Assembly: GCF_003651245.1 (NCBI RefSeq)
Contig: NZ_RAPE01000006.1
Location: forward strand, 140,032-204,031
DNA: 64,000 nucleotides
Direction of reading: 5' to 3'
Origin: Roseovarius spongiae
GTDB taxonomy: Bacteria > Pseudomonadota > Alphaproteobacteria > Rhodobacterales > Rhodobacteraceae
Shown here: positions 35,687-44,973 of the stretch, piece by piece
Position numbering within the stretch: position 1 is the first letter of the stretch
Layout of the letters: every line of letters starts with the position of its first letter
Position numbers and translations under genes: made by a program
The notes under the pieces: generated by a model
Seen by the model: only the letters and a program-made list of their open reading frames with translations
Told to the model about the DNA's origin: nothing
Database searches by the model: none

Positions 35687-38137
35687 TCACCCCTGGCTGT
35701 CCGCGCTCCACTTTTCCAGCCGCGCTACCGTGTCTTGGGTCAGCGTTTGCAGGTCATCCCCAGCTTCGAGCCAGGGGCACGGATCTTCCAGGCGTTCGCG
35801 CATGTCGCCCATGGTAAAGCCGTTCGGCGCATCCAGCTTCTTCAGTTCCTCCCACGTCACCGGCACGGCGACCGGGGCGCCGGGGCGCGCGCGCAGGGAA
35901 TAGGGCGCGATGGCCGTCTGGCCGCGCTCGTTGCGCAACCAGTCGATGAAGATGCGCCGCTTGCGTTTCGCCTTGGACATGGTGGCGGTGTAGCGGTCAG
36001 GCTCGGCCTCGGCGATGACATGCGCCAGCGTCTTGGCAAAGCCCTTGACCACGTCCCAGCCATGGCTGCGCCGCAGGTGCAGGCAGACATGCACGCCCTT
36101 GCCGCCCGTCACCATCGGCACCGAGGCGAGGCCGAGGTCGGTCAGCCGGTCCCGCATGTCAAAGGCCGCGCCGCGCACATCGTTCCAATCCAGCCCCTCG
36201 TCCGGGTCGAGATCGAACACCATGCGGTCAGGCCGCTCCAGCCGGTCAGTGCGCGCGCCCCAGATGTGAAACTCGATCGCGCCCATCTGCGCGGCGGCGA
36301 CCAGCGCTTTCGCGCGCGTGGCATAAAGGTATTGGTCGCTCTTGCCGTCCTTTTCCTCGATCTCGATCTCCTCCAGCGCGTCGGGCCAGCCCTTGCCCGG
36401 GTGCTTCTGGAAAAAGCAATCGCCGTCAATTCCGTCCGGGCAGCGCAACAACGATAGCGGGCGGTGGCCCGCGGCCTCGATCATGCGCTCCCCGACACGG
36501 TCATAGTGACAGGCGATGTCGCGCTTGGTGCAGCCCGCCCCGGGGAACACCTCTCGGTCGGGGCTCGAGATCTTGATTCCCGCGACCTTGGCGTCCTGCG
36601 GTTTCTCCATTGTCACGTCCTTCGCTTTCTTGTCATCGCGCAAGCCGAGGTAACTGCCGTGGCGGATCTGGCCGTCCGAGGTGAATTCGGTGAAATCGAC
36701 CTCGGCCACCAGTTCGGGGCGCAGCCATCGGGCGTCTCTTGCGACCGCTTTCGGCACATCCGCGAAGGGCGTGGTCTTGCGCGCGGTGAACGCCTGTTCG
36801 AGCCTCTCGAAGCTGCGCTCGTCGAACCCGGTTCCGACACGCCCGCGATAGCGCAACACGTCGTCGTCCCAGGTGCCCAGAAGCAGCGAGGCGAACGGGC
36901 GATCCTTCTCAGAGGGGGAATAGCCGCCGATGACGAATTCCTGCCGCTTCGTGCATTTCACCTTGCGCCAGTTCCGCGTGCGCGTGCCGCGATAGGGCGC
37001 GTCGGCGCGCTTGGAAATGATGCCCTCTCCGCCCGCCTCGCAGGCTTTCTCGAAGACCTCGGGACCATGCCCCACGACATGCTCGCTAAGCCGCAGGGGC
37101 CCGTCGCGCGGCACGCCCGACATCAACTCCGCCAGCCGTTCGCGCCGCTCAAGCTGGGGCAGGTTCATCACGCTTTCGCCATCCAGCGCCAGCAGATCGA
37201 ACGCGAAGAAAACCAGCGGATCGCCGTTCGAGAGCGCCTTTTGCAACGATGAGAAGGCCGAACCGGAAACGCGCGCCGCCATCACTTCGCCGTCGATCAG
37301 CGCACTGTCGCAGGGCAGCGGATCGAAGGCGTCCTCGAGGGCTGCGAAACGATCCGTCCAGTCCTTGCCCGAGCGGGTCAGCAACCGCGTGCCGCCCTTT
37401 CCAAGCGCGGCAAGGCAACGGTAGCCGTCGAACTTCGTCTCGTGAATCCAGTCGTCGCCCTCGGGGGCCGCGTCAACCAGCGTGGCCAGCTGGGGTTTGC
37501 GGAATTTCGGGCGGGTCCCCTTGCGATCGGTCGTATCCTTGGGCACGTCACGCCCCTTTTCTCCTTGTGCGATGGCGTCCATGTCACGGCCAGTCTTGAC
37601 CGAGCGGTCATGACCTTTGGTCAGCGCATCCGCATCATCCTGCGCGTAATCATCGCGCTCCTTGATCAGCAACCAGTTCTCGCGCTTCTCGCCGCCGCGC
37701 ATGCGGACGAGCGCCCAGCCACCCTTCATCCGCTCGCCCTGAAGGGTGAACTTAAGCTTGCCCTTCTCCAATCCGGCGGCCACGTCGCCACCGTGTTCCC
37801 ACGTGCCGCGATCCCACAACATCACCGTGCCGCCGCCGTACTGGCCCTTGGGGATGGTCCCTTCAAAATCGCCGTAGTCGAGCGGGTGATCCTCGGTCCG
37901 CACTGCAAGGCGTTTCTCGCCCGGATCAGGGCTCGGGCCTTTGGTCACCGCCCAGCTTAACAACGTGCCGTCCCATTCCAGCCGGAAATCGTAATGCAGC
38001 CGCGATGCAGCGTGCTTCTGCACCACGAAGCTCAGCCCGCCGGCGCGCGCCGCGCCCGCCCTGCCCTCGGGTTCGTCGGTCTGGCCGAAATCGCGCCGCG
38101 CGTTGTATTCGGCCAGTTTGTCGGGGGATTTGCCCAT
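35687..38137 (-). CDS. ligD: ATP-dependent DNA ligase LigD (phosphoesterase-ligase-polymerase)
   Basis: An 816-aa non-homologous end-joining enzyme with all three domains. The 3'-phosphoesterase is at about 1-190 (SRLHYDFRLEWDG, DYGDFEGTIPKGQYGGG). The ligase spans about 205-510, with the adenylated lysine K235 in ETKFDGYR and the KVKC motif after NWR. The archaeo-eukaryotic primase-type polymerase fills about 530-816 (MVFDLDPDEGLDW). It processes and seals double-strand breaks bridged by Ku. The ATG lies in the Ku stop (TGATG); a GTG three bases earlier is an alternative. It is the last gene of the SDR-ku-ligD operon. Confidence 0.95.
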   Translation of the reverse strand: MGKSPDKLAEYNARRDFGQTDEPEGRAGAARAGGLSFVVQKHAASRLHYDFRLEWDGTLLSWAVTKGPSPDPGEKRLAVRTEDHPLDYGDFEGTIPKGQYGGGTVMLWDRGTWEHGGDVAAGLEKGKLKFTLQGERMKGGWALVRMRGGEKRENWLLIKERDDYAQDDADALTKGHDRSVKTGRDMDAIAQGEKGRDVPKDTTDRKGTRPKFRKPQLATLVDAAPEGDDWIHETKFDGYRCLAALGKGGTRLLTRSGKDWTDRFAALEDAFDPLPCDSALIDGEVMAARVSGSAFSSLQKALSNGDPLVFFAFDLLALDGESVMNLPQLERRERLAELMSGVPRDGPLRLSEHVVGHGPEVFEKACEAGGEGIISKRADAPYRGTRTRNWRKVKCTKRQEFVIGGYSPSEKDRPFASLLLGTWDDDVLRYRGRVGTGFDERSFERLEQAFTARKTTPFADVPKAVARDARWLRPELVAEVDFTEFTSDGQIRHGSYLGLRDDKKAKDVTMEKPQDAKVAGIKISSPDREVFPGAGCTKRDIACHYDRVGERMIEAAGHRPLSLLRCPDGIDGDCFFQKHPGKGWPDALEEIEIEEKDGKSDQYLYATRAKALVAAAQMGAIEFHIWGARTDRLERPDRMVFDLDPDEGLDWNDVRGAAFDMRDRLTDLGLASVPMVTGGKGVHVCLHLRRSHGWDVVKGFAKTLAHVIAEAEPDRYTATMSKAKRKRRIFIDWLRNERGQTAIAPYSLRARPGAPVAVPVTWEELKKLDAPNGFTMGDMRERLEDPCPWLEAGDDLQTLTQDTVARLEKWSADSQG

Positions 38138-38967
38138 CACGACGCCTTTTTCTTCTTGCCGGATTTCTTCTTGCCGGAGTCGGCCTTCTTAAGGCTTTCC
38201 TTCAGCGCGCTCATCAGGTCGACCACGTTCTCACTCTGGGGCGCCTTGTCACCCTTGGCCTTGGTGCGCGGGGTTTTCTTGTCCTTGCGCTTGGCCTCGA
38301 TCAGATCGCGCAGCGCCGCCTCATAGCTGTCGGAGAAAGCAGAGGCGTCAAAAGGGGCGGTCTTGCGGTCGATGAGCGACGTCGCCACCTCGAGCAGCTC
38401 CTCGTCCGCCTCCGCGTCCTCGATTCCAGAGAACATCGGCTCGGCTTTTCTGATTTCGGCTTCGTAATGCAGCGTTTCGAGCAGAAGCCCGTCGCCACAA
38501 GGACGAATCGCGACCAAATATTCCTTGCCCCGCATCGCCAATTGGCCCAGGCCAACCTTCTCGGCGGCGCGCAGCGCGTCACGCACGACACGGTAAGCGT
38601 CCTGCGCGAGCTCGTCCTTGGGGACAAGGTAATAGGGCCGGTCATAATAAAGCGGCGGGATCTCGCAAGCGCCGACAAACTGCACGATCTCGAGCGTCTT
38701 TTTGGACTCGAGCTTGATGTCGTCGATCTCGTCCGGGTCTAGGAGGATGTATTCATCGTCCTCCACTTCGTAACCCTTGACGATATCGTCGCGGTCCACC
38801 GGGCCGATCCCTTCGACCGTCTTTTCATAATGCACCCGTTTGCCCGAGGGCGCGTGGATCTGGCGAAACGACACCTTCGCGCCGCTTTTCGTCGCCGAGA
38901 AAAGCTCGACCGGGATCGAGACGAGCGACAGGCGCAACTGGCCCTTCCATGTGGCGCGCGGTGCCAT
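38137..38967 (-). CDS. ku: Ku protein (non-homologous end joining)
   Basis: A 276-aa DNA end-binding protein. It begins with the standard APRATWKGQLRLSLVSIPVEL, has VHYEKTVEGIG, DDIVKGYEVEDDEYILLDPDE and YYLVPKDELAQDAYRVVRDAL, all Ku core motifs, and ends with a lysine-rich tail (KKSGKKKKAS) that binds DNA and recruits LigD. It lies two bases after the SDR gene and one base overlaps ligD, so the three are one transcription unit. The EcfG-type promoter ahead of the SDR gene places it under general stress control. Confidence 0.95.
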   Translation of the reverse strand: MAPRATWKGQLRLSLVSIPVELFSATKSGAKVSFRQIHAPSGKRVHYEKTVEGIGPVDRDDIVKGYEVEDDEYILLDPDEIDDIKLESKKTLEIVQFVGACEIPPLYYDRPYYLVPKDELAQDAYRVVRDALRAAEKVGLGQLAMRGKEYLVAIRPCGDGLLLETLHYEAEIRKAEPMFSGIEDAEADEELLEVATSLIDRKTAPFDASAFSDSYEAALRDLIEAKRKDKKTPRTKAKGDKAPQSENVVDLMSALKESLKKADSGKKKSGKKKKAS

Positions 38968-38969
38968 GC

Positions 38970-39824
38970 CTATCCTCCGATCAGATCGCCGCCATTGGGG
39001 TGCAACACCTGGCCCGTCATGTATGAGGCGTCATCGCAGGCCAGGAACAACATCGCGGGGGCGACCTCGTTCGGCTGGCCGGCGCGCCCGAGCGGCGAGG
39101 ATTTGCCGAAATCCTCGACCTTGTCCGGCGGAAAGCTCGCCGGGATCAGTGGCGTCCAGATCGGTCCCGGCGCCACCGCGTTGACGCGGATGCCGTCGCC
39201 GGCCAGCTTGCCCGACAAGGCGCGCACCAATGACAGGATCGCGCCCTTGCTGGAGGCGTAATCAACCAGAAGATCCTGCCCGCGATAGGCGGTGACCGAG
39301 GTGGTGCAGATGATCGATGCGCCGCGCTCGAGATGCGGCAACGCGGCCTGCACCATGAAGAACTGTCCGCCGAGATTGGTGCGGAAGGTGCGAAACAGCT
39401 GCTCTTCGGAAATTTCGGTGACATCCTTGCGCGCGTGCTGTTCACCCGCGTTGTTCACCAGCACATCGACCCGTCCGAACTCCTCCCGCGTGCGTGCAAC
39501 CACCTGTTCGCAGAACGATTTGTCGCCGACGTCCCCGCGCAGCGTCAGGGCGCGGCGGCCTTCCTTGCCGACCAGATCGGCGGTTTCTTCGGCGTCTGCA
39601 TCTTCATCAAGGTAGACGATCGTCACATCCGCCCCCTCGCGCGCGAAAAGGACGGCGGTTGCACGGCCGATGCCGGAATCCCCGCCGGTGATGATGGCCG
39701 CCCTACCCTTCAGCCGTCCCGAGCCGGGATGGCGCGGCATATAGTCGGGGGCGGGGTCCATCCGACCCTCCTGCCCCGGTTGGCGTAACTCGGTGTCGAG
39801 CTTATCCAGATCATGCGTCGACAT
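38970..39824 (-). CDS. SDR-family oxidoreductase (YghA/glucose-dehydrogenase-like)
   Basis: A 284-aa NAD(P)-dependent dehydrogenase: TGGDSGIGRATA is the cofactor-binding glycine motif, NNAGEQ follows strand 4, and the catalytic pair is Y-x-x-x-K in VDYASSKGAI. The N-terminal extension with DLDKLDTELRQPGQE is typical of the stress-linked YghA/YdaD group. The ATG follows GGAGGAAAGTG. It is the first gene of the operon with ku and ligD, driven by a perfect EcfG promoter about 34 bp upstream. The physiological substrate is not known. Confidence 0.92.
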   Translation of the reverse strand: MSTHDLDKLDTELRQPGQEGRMDPAPDYMPRHPGSGRLKGRAAIITGGDSGIGRATAVLFAREGADVTIVYLDEDADAEETADLVGKEGRRALTLRGDVGDKSFCEQVVARTREEFGRVDVLVNNAGEQHARKDVTEISEEQLFRTFRTNLGGQFFMVQAALPHLERGASIICTTSVTAYRGQDLLVDYASSKGAILSLVRALSGKLAGDGIRVNAVAPGPIWTPLIPASFPPDKVEDFGKSSPLGRAGQPNEVAPAMLFLACDDASYMTGQVLHPNGGDLIGG

Positions 39825-39857
39825 CACTTTCCTCCGGCTATGCGATCACGTGAAGCG

Positions 39858-39882
39858 AACGCGCGCCGCGCGAGCAGGTTCC
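39858..39882 (-). promoter_or_regulatory. EcfG-type (general stress response) promoter of SDR-ku-ligD
   Basis: On the minus strand the sequence reads GGAAC, a 16-bp spacer, then CGTT, an exact match to the EcfG consensus GGAAC-N16/17-CGTT known from alphaproteobacteria. Transcription would start near 39850, about 26 nt before the SDR ATG and its GGAGG site. The position and orientation fit the operon exactly. Confidence 0.8.
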
Positions 39883-39953
39883 GCATGCCGGAGGCGAGCA
39901 AGAGCCCTGACCTGGCGATTTCACCGCGCGCCAACCGGCGCAACGCGCCGCAT

Positions 39954-40595
39954 TCAGCCCGTTGTGCCGCGCAGGAACCAGAGGCCGACCAGAACCACGA
40001 CGATCAAAACATACCCCGCCGCCACCACCACCCCGTCCCGCCCGAGGAGTCCGAAGGCGAAGAACGCCACCGGCACGCCGACCAGCGGCGTGGCCACCGG
40101 GATCACCCCCAGCACCAGAAGCGATCCGCCCAAGACAATCAGAATCGCAGCGATCACCGAGAGCGACAGGGCGCCGCCCGACAGGCTCTCCCATCGCGGG
40201 TGCAGATGCCGCCTGAGCCACTCCGCCGCCGGTCGCATCCGTTCGCAGAGCGATCTGACCCGGGCCGCAGGGATCCGGCGACGGCCGAGGAACGCCGGCA
40301 TCCATACGCCCGTGCGCCCCAGCAGCATCTGAAGGCCGATGAGCGCCACCACCGCGCCAAGCGCGCCGCCGATCCCCGGGATCATGCCGATCGGCAGGAT
40401 CATCAGGGCGGCGACGACCATCAAAAGCGGCGCGTGTCCCTGCGCCCCGATTTCCCTGGTCAGCCGCTCGAGCGCCACGCTCTCTTCGCCGCGCGCCATG
40501 GTCTCGAGGCGCTTCAGCAGACGCGGCACCGCCTGCGGGCCGGATACCGGCCCGCAGACAGGGCCTTGGTCCGGGGAAGGGTTTTGGCTGTCCAT
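39954..40595 (-). CDS. exoD: ExoD-family membrane protein
   Basis: A 213-aa inner-membrane protein with the ExoD pattern: a cytoplasmic N-terminal helix (SVALERLTREIGAQGHAPLL), then paired hydrophobic segments with ALMILPIGMIPGIGGALGAVVA and LLGRTGVWMPAFL. In Sinorhizobium ExoD influences exopolysaccharide production and alkaline tolerance; the molecular role is unknown. I use the ATG giving MDSQNPSPDQ after GTGAG; the frame is open 60 bp further upstream. A second member is encoded at 54.3-54.9 kb. It lies downstream of a small gene and the SDR-membrane fusion on the same strand. Confidence 0.87.
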   Translation of the reverse strand: MDSQNPSPDQGPVCGPVSGPQAVPRLLKRLETMARGEESVALERLTREIGAQGHAPLLMVVAALMILPIGMIPGIGGALGAVVALIGLQMLLGRTGVWMPAFLGRRRIPAARVRSLCERMRPAAEWLRRHLHPRWESLSGGALSLSVIAAILIVLGGSLLVLGVIPVATPLVGVPVAFFAFGLLGRDGVVVAAGYVLIVVVLVGLWFLRGTTG

Positions 40596-40690
40596 CTGGC
40601 TCACGTTCCCATTGCGATCATCCCGGCAACAAATACGCGATTGCCGTCCCGCCAATGCGATTTCGGGAACGCCATCCCGCGCGCTGCGCC

Positions 40691-40957
40691 TTACAGGCTG
40701 TCGTCGGCCTTCGGATCGCCACTGACATTCTCGTCCAGCACCTCCCGGATCTCCGCGACCAGTTCATCGCGCTCATCGCCCGACACCCTGCCCTCCTTTG
40801 CGGCAAGGTGGGTCAGTACTTCCTTGAGCCAACCCTTGCGCCCACCGGCGGGATAGCCCTCGTTGGCGAGAACGGCCATGATCTCGTTTCGCGACAGTTC
40901 GTCCCCGATTTCGGGGAACTCCTTGTCGCCCTCTTTCGATGTCTTGTCGTCCGTCAT
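40691..40957 (-). CDS. Small acidic protein of unknown function (88 aa)
   Basis: An 88-aa, strongly charged, likely soluble protein (GDELSRNEIMAVLANEGYP, then AEIREVLDENVSG). The start has a clear AGGAGT site five bases or fewer upstream. No family is recognised. It lies 25 bp after the SDR-membrane fusion gene and upstream of exoD on the same strand, so it is probably part of that transcription unit. Confidence 0.75.
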   Translation of the reverse strand: MTDDKTSKEGDKEFPEIGDELSRNEIMAVLANEGYPAGGRKGWLKEVLTHLAAKEGRVSGDERDELVAEIREVLDENVSGDPKADDSL

Positions 40958-40982
40958 GTCATACTCCTATCGGATGGTTTTG

Positions 40983-43454
40983 CTAGCGGATGAAGCGGTC
41001 CCAGGCGCCGAAACTGCCGGAGACCGGACCGCGCGGGATGCTGAGCGCAATCAGAACGAGACCGCAGAGCGCCGAGAACGCGATGCCGGCCCAGCCGGCC
41101 CCCGCCACCAGCGGCGCGAAGATCAGCACGATCCCCATCAGCGCGTTGAGAAACCGCGCCAGACGCGCCACGGGCGCGAGCGAGGCGACAGTGACCGTGA
41201 TGACCAGCGCGCCGACGATGTGGTTCGTCGCCGCCACGCCGCCGCCCCAGGGAAAGACCAGCGGCGACAGCATCAGGATAACGCCGAGGCCGATCATCGC
41301 CAGCATCGTCCAGGGAAACGACATGCCGCTCAACAGCATGTCGTTCAGGATCGCGCGCGGCCCGCGCTCGAAGTCGTCGCTCTGCTGGTCGTCGGCGCCC
41401 TCGTCCGTGTCGCCGGTAAAGAACACGAGCAGCCAAGGTCGTCCCGCCTTGTGGCGGCGTCGCAGGAACTGGTAGGTCGCCACCAGCTCGTCCAATGAGT
41501 AGGGAATCTGCCAGACCATCGCGGCCGCCGCGAGCAGCGCCAGCGTCGAATAGGTGCCGATCACGATGGGCTGGATCACGATGAAGAAGATCGAGATCGC
41601 CCCGAGCGGCACGATCATGATCCCGAACAGCACCACCAGCCAGGGCATCGTGCGCCAGCGCCGGGCCGAGCCGATGCACCCCACAACGATCTCCAGCGCG
41701 TAGGTCAGCGCGCCGAGGCCGGCATCCGGCACTGGCCAAGCCTTCGACACGCTGGAGGTGATGATCTGTTCGGTGCCGTTCAGCCCCGGAACCGTACCGG
41801 CGAAGAACGGCTCCCAAACGTGGTCGATCGTCTCCAACTGGTAACCCGTCAGGTATCGCGAGATCAGCAGCCCGACGAGCGCGAGGACAATCACCGGCAG
41901 CCGCTGGAACCATTCGGAGGGCGAATAATTCCAACCCTTGGGGACGGTCGGCCCGGTTTGCGCCGCGGCCGGAGACACGCCCGGCGATGGCGGCAGGCAC
42001 AGCGCCAGCGCGACCGCCAGCATCCCCACCAGCGTTCCGTTCAGGTAGGCGGCGGCGCTCTCGGTCCAGAAAACCAGCGGCGCGAACATGATCCAGCAAC
42101 CGATGAGCGCCGCGGCGAACCGCGCGTGAGGAAGCCGCCACGACAGCGACAACATGCCGGCGGCGAACAACAACAGGCCGGCGACGACATCGCTGAGGAT
42201 CAAGCCCGGATCGTCCAGCCCCAGCAGCGGCGGCGAGGTCAGCAGCCACAGCCCCAGCCCGGCGTTGGCCCAGCCGGCCCAAAGGTTCTGCCGATGCTGT
42301 GCGCGATATTTCTTCTCATGTGCGGCGCGCAGACCTTCGGCATCCTCCACCCGCGCATCCGCCGACTCGAGCCAGGGAGGCGGGGTGATGCCGTTGGCCT
42401 GGTACCAGCCCAGCGGGTCGGTTTTCAGGTTGTCGATCAGGTCCGGCAGTTTGTCCTTGATGCTGTGCTGCGGCTCCCAATCCAGCAGATTGCGCGCCTT
42501 CGAGATGTCCAGCGCGTAGTGATCGCTGGCCATGTCGATCATGAAGGGGCGGATGAATGGCTTCTCCCCCTGATCGAGCGCGTCGGGCACCGCCGGTTCG
42601 GATTCCGTTTCCAGCTTCGCGCCCAGTTTCGCCACGGGCGCCGGCAGCACCAGCGTTTCCCATGCCTCCTCGCCGTGTATCAGCGCGCCGATGCGCTGCT
42701 GCAAGGCGTCGTAGCTCAGCGTGTCGGGCTCCCCGGCGAGGATCACCTCGCCCGGATCGATCCTGGCGCGACGGTCGACGACCCGCTTGAACAGCGCGAG
42801 CATGTCGTCAAGGTGGATGAAGGCCTGCCCGGCGTCGGTGTTGCCCGAGAACACGTGGCTCTTGAAATCGCGCTCGTAGATGCGGGCGATCTGATGGCTG
42901 AGCGTCGGCACCGCCGTCTTGTCGTCGTAAAGCCCGGCGAGACGCAGGAAGATTGGCGGGATATCGCCCGCTTCCTCGCTTATGATCTCTTCCGTTCGGG
43001 CCTTGGATTGCGGATAGGCCCAGGCAGGGGCGAGCGGCGTGTCTTCGGTGATCCGTTCACCCGGGACGCCGGGCGCGTGCACCAGCATCGTGCCGGAATA
43101 GACGAACTGCTCGACCTTCACCGCCTGCAGGGCGCGCAGCAGATTGCGCGTGCCTTCCTCGTTCACGGCCTTGTACTGCGGGCGCTCTTCGCCGGAGAAA
43201 TCGAAATAGGCCGCCAGGTGGATGACCGAAGCCACGGGCGCGCCCGCGATCGCCTCGCGCAATTCATCCACCGCGCGCGCGGTCGAATTCGGGTCGGTGA
43301 TATCGCAACCGATGAGCCCCTCGCGCCCCTCGCAGGCTGCCGGCAGATCGAGCCCGAGCACACGATAGCTGCGGGACAGTTTCCTGCGCAGGTTGCTGCC
43401 TATGTTGCCGGCGGCCCCGGTGATAACGACGACCGGCTTATCCTGTTGCGCCAT
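40983..43454 (-). CDS. Fusion: NAD-dependent epimerase/SDR domain plus VKOR-like and SPW membrane domains
   Basis: An 823-aa two-part protein. Residues 1-345 are an extended SDR: GAAGNIG at 13-19 for NAD binding, the Y147-P-Q-S-K151 catalytic pair, and a C-terminal segment ending near LGW. Residues 390-490 hold SPW-type hydrophobic helices (NLWAGWANAGLGLWLLTS), 515-665 resemble the VKOR-like membrane module known from similar fusions, and 705-820 hold a second SPW-type set. At the place where VKOR-like relatives have a Cys pair, this protein reads GTYSTLAL (633-640), without cysteines. The start giving MAQQDKPVVV is used, with a GGGAAAA site. A near-consensus EcfG promoter lies upstream. Reaction unknown. 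Confidence 0.85.
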   Translation of the reverse strand: MAQQDKPVVVITGAAGNIGSNLRRKLSRSYRVLGLDLPAACEGREGLIGCDITDPNSTARAVDELREAIAGAPVASVIHLAAYFDFSGEERPQYKAVNEEGTRNLLRALQAVKVEQFVYSGTMLVHAPGVPGERITEDTPLAPAWAYPQSKARTEEIISEEAGDIPPIFLRLAGLYDDKTAVPTLSHQIARIYERDFKSHVFSGNTDAGQAFIHLDDMLALFKRVVDRRARIDPGEVILAGEPDTLSYDALQQRIGALIHGEEAWETLVLPAPVAKLGAKLETESEPAVPDALDQGEKPFIRPFMIDMASDHYALDISKARNLLDWEPQHSIKDKLPDLIDNLKTDPLGWYQANGITPPPWLESADARVEDAEGLRAAHEKKYRAQHRQNLWAGWANAGLGLWLLTSPPLLGLDDPGLILSDVVAGLLLFAAGMLSLSWRLPHARFAAALIGCWIMFAPLVFWTESAAAYLNGTLVGMLAVALALCLPPSPGVSPAAAQTGPTVPKGWNYSPSEWFQRLPVIVLALVGLLISRYLTGYQLETIDHVWEPFFAGTVPGLNGTEQIITSSVSKAWPVPDAGLGALTYALEIVVGCIGSARRWRTMPWLVVLFGIMIVPLGAISIFFIVIQPIVIGTYSTLALLAAAAMVWQIPYSLDELVATYQFLRRRHKAGRPWLLVFFTGDTDEGADDQQSDDFERGPRAILNDMLLSGMSFPWTMLAMIGLGVILMLSPLVFPWGGGVAATNHIVGALVITVTVASLAPVARLARFLNALMGIVLIFAPLVAGAGWAGIAFSALCGLVLIALSIPRGPVSGSFGAWDRFIR

Positions 43455-43494
43455 TTTTCCCAATTTCTTCGAGTTCTTCGAGCTACAAGACGCC

Positions 43495-43519
43495 AACGAA
43501 CGACGCCCGATTTGGTTCA
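43495..43519 (-). promoter_or_regulatory. Near-consensus EcfG promoter of the SDR-membrane fusion gene
   Basis: The minus strand reads TGAAC, 16 bp, CGTT: one mismatch in the -35 (consensus GGAAC) and a perfect -10 and spacing. Transcription would begin about 30 nt before the ATG. Less certain than the two exact matches at 39.9 and 56.9 kb. Confidence 0.5.
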
Positions 43520-43602
43520 GAATCCATTTCGGACAGCCGCTGGCGGAGGTCGTTCGCATTGGGGGAATTCGACCGGCGATGGGCCGGGGGGGCTTGTTTC
43601 TG

Positions 43603-44895
43603 TCAGCTATGCCCGTTCGGCTCGGGCGCGGGGGCTTCCGGCTCTGGCTCGGCGCGCGGGTCAAGCGCCATGGCCGTGGGCGAGCTGTCGGGAAGCGGCA
43701 CGAATTTCTCGCGCTCCGCCTCTGGCGATCGCGGCGCCGACCTGACGCTGGAAAGGACGAAAAGCGCGTAAGCTATTGCGATCACGGATTCGAAAACAAA
43801 GAAGGACGCCGGCCCGAACGCCGCTATCAGCGCTGAAGTCAGCAAGGGGCCGATCGTCGCACCGATGGAATAGACCATCAGCAGACGCCCTGACGCGACC
43901 ACATAAAATTTGCGATCCAGCCGGTCGAAGGTCTGGGCGACGCAGAGCGGATAAACGCTGCTGATCGCGCCGCCGAAGGCCAGCGCCATGCCCATCAGGA
44001 TGAGCAGCGGGACGTCGTTTGCGATCGAGATCGACAGAAGGCCCCATGAGGCGCCGACCGCAATCAGGATGGCGGACATGACGATGCGCCTGTCAAACCT
44101 GTCCGCCAGCATCCCGATGGGAACCTGGAACGCGAGACCGCCCAGGACCACGACCGACATGAACATGGCCGCTTCGGACACGCTGAGACCGATCTGGCGC
44201 GCAAATACGACCGCCAGCCCATAGAAGGAGCCGATGAGGATGCCGGCGACGCCGGCACCAACCACGCCCACCCGGGAGGCCGCGAAAACCTGTCTCACGC
44301 CCAGCACGCGGATGTCGCGAAGATCCGGTTTGCCCAGACGCGTCATCGCAATGGGGATAAGCGACAGGCCGATCAGCACCGCGGCCAGATCCAGAAGATC
44401 GCCGTCGCCGACCGGCGCAACGTTCACCAATGTCTGACCCAGCGCCATCGCAAGGTAGAAGGCCAGCATGTAGAATCCCAGGACACGCCCGCGGGTCTCG
44501 TTGCTGCTGCGCTCGTTCAGCCAGCTTTCGACCGAGGTTGTCATCCCGGCGATGCAGAACCCGTTGATGACCCGCAGGATCATCCATGCGGTCGGGCCAA
44601 AGAAGGCATCATACGCCAGACAGGTTGCGGCGGTCAGCGCCGCAAAGACGGAGAACGCCCGAATATGGCCGATCCGCCGAATAACGAGCTTCGAGCGAAA
44701 CCCGCCAAGAGCCAGCCCCAGGTAATAGGCGGCCATGATCGCACCGATCAGCGCGACGGGATAATCGGCAGCTTCCAAGCGTAGTGGAAGCACCACGCCA
44801 AGCAGACTGTTGCCCGCCACGAACGCCGCTGTTCCGCCGAGCAGCGACCTTGCTGAAGCCAGCGTTTCGCGTAGGTTCGGGGCCATGCCGTCCAT
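43603..44895 (-). CDS. MFS transporter (YcaD-like)
   Basis: A 430-aa protein with about 12 hydrophobic segments of the major facilitator superfamily: LVIRRIGHIRAF is the loop 2-3 region, RVINGFCIAGMTTSVESWL helix 4-5, and IGMLADRFDRR the repeat of the loop motif in the second half. The SVESWLNE segment is typical of the YcaD-like group, whose substrate is unknown. The last 45 residues are a proline- and glutamate-rich cytoplasmic tail. It has its own sigma-70-type promoter just upstream. Confidence 0.87.
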   Translation of the reverse strand: MDGMAPNLRETLASARSLLGGTAAFVAGNSLLGVVLPLRLEAADYPVALIGAIMAAYYLGLALGGFRSKLVIRRIGHIRAFSVFAALTAATCLAYDAFFGPTAWMILRVINGFCIAGMTTSVESWLNERSSNETRGRVLGFYMLAFYLAMALGQTLVNVAPVGDGDLLDLAAVLIGLSLIPIAMTRLGKPDLRDIRVLGVRQVFAASRVGVVGAGVAGILIGSFYGLAVVFARQIGLSVSEAAMFMSVVVLGGLAFQVPIGMLADRFDRRIVMSAILIAVGASWGLLSISIANDVPLLILMGMALAFGGAISSVYPLCVAQTFDRLDRKFYVVASGRLLMVYSIGATIGPLLTSALIAAFGPASFFVFESVIAIAYALFVLSSVRSAPRSPEAEREKFVPLPDSSPTAMALDPRAEPEPEAPAPEPNGHS

Positions 44896-44933
44896 CTCGA
44901 TCTTGTCCCGTCAAAGAAGCCGGGATCTCGCAA

Positions 44934-44962
44934 ATTGTATAGCGTGAATCGAGGATGTGTAA
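44934..44962 (-). promoter_or_regulatory. Sigma-70-type promoter of the MFS gene
   Basis: On the minus strand TTACAC, a 17-bp spacer and TACAAT fit the housekeeping consensus well (5 of 6 in the -10). It lies 39 bp before the MFS start and just after the terminator of the upstream DUF1127 gene. Confidence 0.55.
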
Positions 44963-44973
44963 GTTGGTCATGC

